Positions 55,001 through 62,178 of a stretch of 64,000 nt of DNA are shown here, piece after piece (the stretch's first letter is position 1; every line of letters starts with the position of its first letter). The position numbers were made by a program, and so were the translations under genes. The stretch comes from Euclidia mi (Eukaryota > Arthropoda > Insecta > Lepidoptera > Erebidae). The DNA lies in contig OX123183.2 in assembly GCA_944739405.2 (NCBI GenBank), positions 95,370,729 through 95,434,728 on the forward strand, in the 5' to 3' direction. A model generated the notes under the pieces. The model ran no database searches, had not been told where the DNA came from, and saw only the letters and a list, made by a program, of their open reading frames with translations.

Positions 55001-56586
55001 ATAAATGTAAAGATTTTTATCTGTACCATACATTATGTTTATTCTATGATCAGAAGAGATAAGGACTAATTTATATTTTTTTATTTACTACTTAGGCTTG
55101 GATCCTTCTGGTAGTAATTGGGGAGCCTCTTCAGAACGTCTTCGCGCAACTGATGCTGTCTACGTTGAAGTGGTACATACTGATGGCAACAGTCTTCTTG
55201 GCAACGGAATAGGCACTCCCATTGGCAAAGTAGATTTCTTCGCCAATGGTGGTGGCAATCAGCCTGGATGTGTCACTCATACCTGCTGCCACCAGCGCGC
55301 CTATGAACTGTTCGCAGCCACCTTTATTAATCCAACTCTATACGGTAACCAATGCGCGTCAAATGCACAAATGACTCTGAATTTGTGCAAAGGCACAAGG
55401 CTGAGAATGGGCACCAATACAATTTTAAAAACGCAGTAAGTTTGATAACTAAAAACTATATTTCTTAATTGTATAATGGCTTTATCTCCATATAGCACTT
55501 TAATATTACGGTAGATTACATATTTAATTAACTTTTATTATATTACTGATAAATTGAGCTGCAAGAGGTTATTGATTCCGGTGTTGACATTCAACCATTT
55601 AAAGTAGTCTTTGTACTAGTAATTAAGTAATGATGGAACCTATGACTCTCTTTCCTCAATATCTTTCGTATGTGATACTGATAAAGTTTTGTTAAATAGT
55701 CTACAACTAAATAATATTGGCAATAAATTTTCTTGTCGTTAGAGTGGACAAGTGAGATATCCACCTGATGCAAAAAGCCATTCGGGCTTTTATGTGAGAT
55801 AAAAATATAGTATACTACAATACCCTACAATTATACAGCACATCATAGTCTTTCAATTACATCAGCTCACAGTGAAGTTCAATTGAATATCTGTTATCCT
55901 CGCCATGACACTGGCGCTGGTTCCATTCTGTTCAACCTTTACGGTTTGTGAGAGATTAGCTTATCAGGCTGCGTCTGGTACAGTTTTATGGTATTTTAAA
56001 AATTTAAGGCAGTTTGCATTTTAACAAAAAACTTTGAAATCGTCATAGACATTTGCACAGGCCACTACTCGGCATAAGCCTCTCCTAATTTACGTCCTAA
56101 TAGTATGTTGAATCAAAAGAAAATTTTGGCTTACAATACCATGTTTCCTTGATAATAAAGAGTTTGATGTTGGATTAGCCGTCTCTTCTCAAAAATACTA
56201 TTTGCTTCGTTTTATTCTTAGTCACCTCTTGCAAATTCTACGGAATTAAATGGGTTACTGACATTTATTATTCCATCTCTACACGAATAGTAAGTAGCAG
56301 TCTTTGGACTAAAATAAATCTGTATTTAAAATGTGTGCGTCACAAAATTACTGACAGACAACGCCCAGTCAAAACTGGTGGGCGCAAGAAGTTGAAATTT
56401 GGCATATAAGTATGTTCCTTGGGGACCGTAGGGGCGCACTAAGAGAGTATTTCCCGAAATTCTTTATGGGTTGCGAAGAGATGGTTCAATTATTGCGAGC
56501 GTCCTCTAGAATTTCAATAAATATGCTTCTCTTTTTTCAGAAATGGTATATACCGGATCAACACTGGCAGGCGCTTCCCATTCTAA
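49053..56586 (+). CDS. Lipase B: secreted neutral-lipase-like protein, probably catalytically dead
   Basis: Complete six-exon gene encoding 292 aa: 49053-49089, 52028-52097, 52630-52766, 54074-54322, 55096-55435, 56541-56586. All introns are GT-AG and phases are consistent. The signal peptide MFKLVAIFFLSLG leads into ACHGFSQP. Motifs in order: VILIHGHEGS, MLDAEDVNIIVVDWS, the elbow HIVGFNLGAHIAG (Asn in place of the GxSxG Ser), GLDPSGSNWG (Asp), GKVDFFANGGGNQPGC and CCHQRAYELF (His). Size fits insect lipases without the PLAT domain. Without the nucleophile it should not hydrolyse lipid; a binding or storage role like that of other lipase-fold pseudoenzymes (e.g. fly yolk proteins) is an inference. 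The introns carry SINEs and MITEs. Confidence 0.9.
49255..49560. repeat. Dispersed LINE-type fragment in intron 1
   Basis: CTGCTAGGCACGGGCCGC, ACATATTCCACCATGCTTGCC and ATGTGCGGGTTGACAGACTTC correspond in inverted order to 4720-4800. Confidence 0.5.
49853..49995. repeat. Partial MITE, inverted relative to the next element
   Basis: ATGTCAAATTTGAGATTTTTAAG ... CTCAACGCGAAATTCTC and AATTCAGAAGCCAGCCG are the inverse of 50137-50282 over about 140 bp. Confidence 0.65.
50137..51182. mobile_element. MITE with 26-bp terminal inverted repeats, 1.05 kb
   Basis: CGGCCGGTTTCTGAATTGAG (then AATTTC) at 50137 is the exact inverse of the right end at 51157-51182. ATA flanks both sides (50134-50136, 51183-51185). 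No transposase ORF. It sits in lipase B intron 1 and contains the hairpin at 50678-50735. Confidence 0.8.
50678..50735. repeat. Loop-free hairpin, 29-bp arms
   Basis: 50678-50706 and 50707-50735 are reverse complements with two mismatches and no loop (centre GGTGG/CCACC), inside the MITE. Confidence 0.9.
51207..51470 (+). mobile_element. tRNA-derived SINE with A-tail
   Basis: The head CTGCCTCGTTGGTCTCGCGGC has a B box GGGTTCGATTCCCGG and ends in TACCCCTTCGGGGATACAGG then an A-rich tail. The first 19 bases of the head are also present just before it (51187-51205). A copy is at 54708-54972. Confidence 0.8.
51817..51990 (+). repeat. Diverged short Helitron copy
   Basis: TTCTTGCGTTACTAACTGACAG, GCTGAAATTTCGCATGTATG, TTCCTTGACGATCATAAAGG and GCGCACTAAGAAAGGACTTCC match the internal order of 42463-42669. 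Confidence 0.55.
52028..52097 (+). CDS. Lipase B exon 2
   Basis: Acceptor TTTTCAG|CATGCC, donor AAA|GTAAGT. It encodes ACHGFSQPSRSVKSTVNRYF then FYQ, the poorly conserved N-terminus of the mature protein. Confidence 0.85.
52330..53280. repeat. Two related repeat copies flanking lipase B exon 3
   Basis: 52390-52590 and 53030-53270 share CCATATAACGACAGTCA-type starts, GACCGACGGCTTAATxTGCTC, TCCGAGGCA.GGGG and ..GTGCGC.CTG..GACTCAAAC, a dispersed lepidopteran element. A Helitron 5' end (AAGAGTTTGTTTGTTTGGCTGG) is at about 52850-52900. Confidence 0.55.
52630..52766 (+). CDS. Lipase B exon 3
   Basis: Acceptor TTTAAAG|GTC, donor A|GTAAGT. It encodes SGLSPSEITVADGVTM and CVILIHGHEGSVNDGFNSL, including the oxyanion-side HG. 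Confidence 0.88.
54074..54322 (+). CDS. Lipase B exon 4 (nucleophile-elbow exon)
   Basis: Acceptor TTACAG|CAATG, donor CACTG|GTAAAT. It encodes DAEDVNIIVVDWS and HIVGFNLGAHIAGIAAR; Asn stands at the catalytic Ser position. Confidence 0.92.
54708..54972 (+). mobile_element. tRNA-derived SINE in lipase B intron 4, 11-bp target duplication
   Basis: Same family as 51207-51470. AATATCCCTTA flanks it at 54697-54707 and 54973-54983, so it arrived by target-primed retrotransposition. Confidence 0.88.
55096..55435 (+). CDS. Lipase B exon 5
   Basis: Acceptor TTAG|GCTTGG, donor GCA|GTAAGT; 340 nt. It carries the Asp (GLDPSG) and His (CCHQRAYE) positions of the triad. Confidence 0.93.
56345..56516 (+). 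repeat. Diverged short Helitron copy beside exon 6
   Basis: ACTGACAGACAACGCCCAGTC, AAGTTGAAATTTGGCAT, TCCTTGGGGACCGTAGGGGC and the end GCGTCCTCTAG, which lies 25 bases before the lipase B exon 6 acceptor. Confidence 0.6.
56541..56586 (+). CDS. Lipase B exon 6
   Basis: Acceptor TTTTTTCAG|AAATGG. It encodes NGIYRINTGRRFPF and TAA (56584-56586). AATAAA at 56645-56650 is the likely polyadenylation signal. Confidence 0.88.
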
Positions 56587-56959
56587 ACTGTCTTCAAGAG
56601 ATATTACAGAATGTGATATTACAGAAATCTATGTAATCGCTGGAAATAAAGGATATTGCACAAAATAAACAAAGGCGATTTTATTTCAATTGTACTTTGC
56701 TAACATGATACTTGAAGTAAAAGTAAACCTTTTGAATTCGATTCTTTGTGCATGTGATCGGTACATATAACGATGTCACCTAGTTTCATTAGCCGTTCAG
56801 ATAATAATCAAACCTATTTATTAAACAACGCCGCATATAGAATGGTCTGAATGATGTTCAGCCGTAGTATTTAATACATCATATAACTAATTGGCTGATG
56901 ATTATTGATAAAACTGGGTTACCATATAACAGAAAATATTAAATATGAGACAGTAGAAC

Positions 56960-57570
56960 TTATTTATTGAAGTAATTTGAACACTCACTCACACAATATA
57001 CCTACATTCATGCCTTTTCCCCGTCGGGTAGGCAGAGACGGCAGAACGCCATTGCTTCCATCTTTACATACATACGTCACGCGCTTCCTCTACATTCATG
57101 ATTTTTTCATACATGCTTGGCGGTTCTGGGTATTTTGAACCACTCCTTTTTACAAAACGTCTCAAATGCCTTACGAGGTCTTCGGCGACCGATCTGCCCA
57201 CACACATTTGTCTTACATATTTGATTTGTCATCCTTTCTTCACTCATTCGCTTCACCTATCAAAACCATTTCAAAATTCCTTATTTAAGCGTAGCCACAT
57301 TTTTCTTTCAGACTACAACGCTATAATATTGTATTGCTACATTCGGAATTCTATCAATCAATCTCACCCCACACTTATTACGCTGTACTCAATGTACCGC
57401 ATCTCACCTGCGTCATTTCTAATTTCATGCTTTTTCTGCCATACTCAACTCCGCCATATACAACAACGTGGGCACAAGGATAAAAGCATGCAGCGCTCCA
57501 TTCTCACAGTTCACACTGTCACTCATTTTCAATATCTTCTTCACATCTTCCGTCTCTTGTAAATTTGCTA
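56960..57570. repeat. Dispersed retroelement piece
   Basis: CCTTTTCCCCGTCGGGTAGGC...TCCATCTTTACATACATACG...GGTTCTGGGTATTTTGAACC...CGAGGTCTTCGGCGACC is a longer version of the 4565-4720 block. The 154-codon open frame across it (57098-57562) shows no domain and is probably chance. Confidence 0.5.
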
Positions 57571-57981
57571 CCAAAGTAAACTGAAATATATTGTTTTATG
57601 GTAATGATGAAATCACATATATACATACGTGAGTCATAAAATTATTTTTGTTAAAACACCGAAAAGTGGTTGACTTGCCACAGCCTTGCTTAGAGAAAGG
57701 GAAGTCATTCTGACATTTTGCCAACACAAGTTGGGGGCCAATTCTCCTATTTTTATATGACATTTATATTATATTTTGAATGGATTCAGAAGCGGTATTC
57801 TGATAACCTAATGTCATTATCGTATAATTTGAAATAAACAGTTCGTCTTTGACACATATTTTTACACTTGTTTCAATTTACGATCTTGTTACAACTTCGT
57901 TCAATTATCAGATAATTTAGAAGAGTACGCTTTTTGTGACGTTTGTATGACACTGACATGATATCGAAACTATATTTATTT

Positions 57982-58212
57982 TGGGTGCATAGGGTTCCCA
58001 CCAAGAACTTAGGGTCCCAAGCCAACCTCACCTGCAAGTGGTGCACCTGCCGATCAACGGACGAGGCTCTGGCAAACAAAATGTCCCAATAAGCGGCAAT
58101 AGGCTCGCCACCTATTACGTGGGATCAAAACACTGGCGAAAAGTGGGCGTTTAATATGCCTCTGCCTACCCCTTCGGGGAAACAGGCGTGAGTCTATGTA
58201 TGTATGTATGTG
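57982..58212 (+). mobile_element. SINE copy with (ATGT)n tail
   Basis: Nearly identical to 21780-22022. The flanking duplication TATTTATTT is at 57973-57981 and 58213-58221. Confidence 0.85.
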
Positions 58213-58237
58213 TATTTATTTAGAAGAATTTGATCAA

Positions 58238-58285
58238 TTTGCCTTGAAAGTCAGTTTTCACAAAAATGACTTTCAGGGCAAAGGC
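58238..58285. repeat. Hairpin, about 14-bp arms
   Basis: TTTGCCTTGAAAGTCA pairs with TGACTTTCAGGGCAAA with one mismatch around a GTTTTCACAAAAA loop. Confidence 0.75.
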
Positions 58286-58491
58286 AAGGTTTTAAAACTA
58301 AACTGGAACTAAAATAGATGGCTTGGCTAGACAAATTAATAGTACACGTTGTAAAACCAAATCATAATTTATTTAGCCGTTTGTGATTGCAATTACTTTG
58401 GATAACATTAATCGGCTTATACTCATTTTTTCATTACCAAATTTCACACCAAACTGAAGCCTACTTCGCCGGAATGCCTCGCCCGAATCAC

Positions 58492-58711
58492 TTTTTTTTA
58501 AACTCACGCCTGTATCCCCGATTTCGCCATGAATATTTAGGTCCCACGTTATAGGGGGCGAGCCTATTGCCGTTACCGGGCACATCACCAGACTCCATGC
58601 TGCTACTGAGAATTCGGAAAAACTCAGTAACACTTTTGCCCGACCCGGGAACGAACCCGGGGCCTCTGATCAGCAATCGCATACGCTATCCACTGTACTA
58701 CGAAGTCAGTC
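58492..58711 (-). mobile_element. tRNA-derived SINE with a different head
   Basis: The minus strand starts GACTGACTTCGTAGTACAGTGG and ATAGCG (A-box region), with CCCCGGGTTCGTTCCCGGG (B box), the tail ATCGGGGATACAGGCGTGAG and a T-run at 58492 (its poly(A)). The tail matches the other SINEs; the head does not. Confidence 0.75.
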
Positions 58712-59014
58712 CCGTATTGCTCTTTGCTCTTATTCTCCTTCTATTCTAAAATAATTATTATCCTATCCATCAAGTCAAATATCATGATCACAGCATAGCG
58801 ATTTGCTATGGTTTACACTAGTTTCTTGAGAGACAACTAACACACGGTCCTGATATTACAATAGACGCGTCGTTGAGCCTCAAATGAATAGCTGAAGAGG
58901 AAAAATTAAGGTAGTGCTGCTGATAGAAACAGCGACCTTCAAGCTAATATTGAGTTTAGATGTAATGACATCTATATATGGTCTATAATGATAGACCTGG
59001 ATAAACTGTATATA

Positions 59015-59200
59015 TAAAATTCTCGCATTACTGACTGACTACAAACAACACACAGCCGAAATAACCGGCAAGAAGCTGAAATTAGGCATGTATGTTCCTT
59101 GGGCATTATAGGGGAGCACTGAGAGAACGTTTTTGGAAATACCCACTCTAAGGGGGTAAAAAATTCCTACGCAGGTGGAGCCGTGGTGGTGAAGTCTAAT
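59015..59200 (+). repeat. Diverged short Helitron copy
   Basis: TATATAAAATTCTCGCATTACTG, AAGCTGAAATTAGGCATG and TTCCTTGGGCATTATAGGGG match the family at 42463. The A-side copy keeps only 5030-5115. Confidence 0.55.
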
Positions 59201-59717
59201 AGACTATGGGAGAGAATGCAAGTCGTGATTTAGAACTACGAACTTGTAACTGAATAATTTTTATCATCTATAGGTCTTTATGTTACAGCCACAGTGATTA
59301 ATATAAAATTATACGTAATGACTGGTCAATATATATAACCACTAAATTGCCAAGACAATTTGATAAATTAATCGCTGCATCTGGATGTAATTCATAAAGC
59401 CAGGCCTTAAAAGTCAAAGTAATAAATACGATATGAATTACATACTTCCTTACGACTCGGATACAGTGTGGCATGATCAACAAGCCACGCTATAATGAAA
59501 TGTGGAGTCAGGAGACGATGCTTAGTAAGCTAAGTTGACGGAGCCCTGCTTCGCAGGGCTCCTATTTTTTTTTTGATGCAAGGTCACAACAAACCTCAGG
59601 GCTCCTATTTTTTTTAGGTGCAAAGTCACAAGAAACCTAACATAACCTATTAAATTGGTTTTCCTGGTTAATCGGCCAGTTAACATTTCGATGTCCAGCA
59701 CGGTACTGATTAAAATA

Positions 59718-60575
59718 AAAGAACAATGCCCATTTCTGGCCCAGTTTGGAACTCATGAATAGCACAATAAAGTTTCAATTAGTTGTTGAATAATCCTTTT
59801 TATTTATAACTTAATTTATAGGCATTACTAAAGGTGTGCCGAGAAACTTATTCAATAAATAGCTTTAAAAAGATGTGTTAAGGTCTTAATAGCCAACACG
59901 TAATAGATCAGAAGTTGCCAGTAAAGAAATCATAATATTAAATCGATTATCACTTCTTCTTTATCGATATTCTCTACTCAAAATGATTTGAGTTAATAGC
60001 AAATGTCTACTAGGTCCTTAAACATTTAAAATATGTGTATTTTTAAGGTATATATGCCATTAACTACAAATAAGTCCGATTTTGAACCAAATATATAGAT
60101 AACCTATGTCCGAAATCCATATCGATTAATCAATATCATTTAAAAACTGTAAAATGGCAACACTTTTTTTACTCTTAAGTAAATGTCAATAATGTCATAT
60201 TCAGTTATTTTGTTTGTTATTGGTTTGTTACGTGTTTGTTTTGCTCGTGCACATTGTGAATGCTTTTTATGTTTTTGGATCTTTTACGACTTCTGGGATT
60301 TTCTTTCGGATTTCTACCCTTACCAAATGATTAACTCATTCCTTTCTACTCAAAACTACGAAATACTTTAACTATCCTAATAAAAGTGGGTACACACCTA
60401 ATGTTTTGTGAGCATATAAAAGTACTTCTTGTAATAAAAGTATGAATGTGATGGACCTTTAATCAATCTCAAAATTCTATTTTAACACTCTTTTATCGAA
60501 TGCAATAACAACTACTACGATTTTTGACTGTCCACATCTGGGCCGGCGTCTCTAAGAAAAATGGGCATTGTTCTT
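59718..60575. mobile_element. Mariner-like MITE copy 2, 858 bp
   Basis: It has the same TIR and body as 28887-29680 and is flanked by TA at 59716-59717 and 60576-60577. The paralogous A-side site carries only AAACTT between the TAs. Confidence 0.85.
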
Positions 60576-60869
60576 TACAAGCTTCACTTCACTTATTATA
60601 TTACTTCATCATATAGTACCAAGATTTTATATAAAAAAGCTAGTTAGTGTGATTAATTCGGTGTTAATTATTACTTTATCCAAATTAAGTAGATATTATT
60701 TATATTGGGTAGATAGTATATATATAATATCGGGATTTATATATAACTTTGGCTGCAACATATATGTACATTAAAAGAAACATAATTTTACAATTAAAAT
60801 GAAGCTTAATCTAATCATAATTTCTAAGTAAGTATATCTATACATAAACCATAAAACGATTAAAAACCT

Positions 60870-61420
60870 AAAATATTTACACGGCTTAGGCGTTGTAAAA
60901 TACCTCCGCATTAATGTCATCGGATAATGTGCCCAGAAGGCTGACAGCACTGCCACGCTGGATGGCAATGTTGATTCTTTGAGCAAAGAATAAACCAGCC
61001 TTCTGGTGACGTGAGACCTGGATTTCCGTTTAGAAATATCGGAGAATAGAGAACGAGCGCTCGGACCTCAGGAGCCTAGCATTTCTACCCTAAATGGCTA
61101 ATTATTAGCAGCCATTTGGGGTGGAAAAATAAATTACTTTATTGCCGCCGTCTGAGGAATGCCGCAGTTGCAGAAATAGCGCCAGCACGGCCTCCGTGCT
61201 TGAAACATGTGATGGCGTGAGGCTGTCAAAGCAGATTGCGTCCCACATCAAAAGCCTATCCATTTTTTACAACAATGACATGCTATCAGGTCTCTTACCG
61301 CCGTCGCGTACCAAACTATTTGGTTCAAGTATAGCTGGTACGCAAGATGCGACAACAGCACGAAGGATTATGCCATTTAGGTGGGTATGATGAGGTATTC
61401 TACCAGTGCTTCTACTGCAG
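60870..61420 (-). pseudogene. Relic of a LINE reverse-transcriptase ORF C-terminus (C-side copy)
   Basis: Same order as 5636-6090 but more complete: RPDSMSLL, VWDA, a hairpin at about 61080-61127, then FFAQRINIAIQRGSAVSLLG and TLSDDINAEVFYNA. The 39 bases at about 60931-60969 are missing from the A copy, and a 3-bp repeat at the junction suggests a microhomology deletion there. Confidence 0.65.
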
Positions 61421-61941
61421 GATAGCCCGTCGTCCAACATGGTTCCAGTATTGGACGATGGTAGTGCCTGAAGTCATAGACCGGATTCCTATTCTCCCAC
61501 AGCCAGCAAGCGAGCACGCTCTGTAACATTAAAAGATGTATCCAAAAGATTTTTCTTACTATGTTACAAAGCGGCGCGTCCCAAGGTCTTTGAGAGAAGG
61601 TTGGCAGGCAAACCAATGCTTGGACAAGCCATTTTCCAGGCGTTTATAGCTTCGGTTTTGCACAGCACTTCTGAGTTAACTAGCGTAGGTGATGAAAATA
61701 TACGAGTTTACTCTTCCGTGCTGTGAACCGAAATTTTGCACACACCGAGCCCACCCAGACATATGGACAAAGAGGCTTGTAGCCAGTCAGTCGTCCAAGT
61801 CCACATTTAATATTCTCTTTAAAGTAATTTGGATAATATGGTAAATTTGTTCTAAAAAATAATATTTTTTTCTAAGTTATAAATTCATAGGTGTCTCTAA
61901 TTAATTTTAATATAAAAATCTAATCTAATCAGTTTTAAGAG

Positions 61942-61958
61942 ATATATATATATATAAG

Positions 61959-61989
<31 letters not shown>

Positions 61990-61990
61990 G
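61942..61990. repeat. (AT)n microsatellite expanded in the C copy
   Basis: A roughly 45-bp TATATA run. The A-side counterpart (about 6598-6620) has only GAGATATATTTCAATGTATAT. Confidence 0.8.
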
Positions 61991-62178
61991 CATATTTTTT
62001 ATTATACTTATCTTTCAATAACTAGGCTCGGTAATTATCTTTTTGTTATCATTTTGATCAATTTAAATTATAATGGTTATCAGGTAATCGCGATTGTCAA
62101 TAAATAATAATTAAGTAGGTTTATAAAAGCAAGCAAAGTAGTATAGCATATTCATTTGCCAAAGAGTATTTAAGAAAC

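Noticed and set aside
57098..57562. 154-codon open frame on the + strand
   Set aside because: It spans a dispersed repeat block also present in short form at 4565-4720 and shows no recognisable domain.
60183..60371. 62-codon hydrophobic open frame
   Set aside because: It lies within the mariner-like MITE, and the other copy at 28887-29680 does not preserve it.
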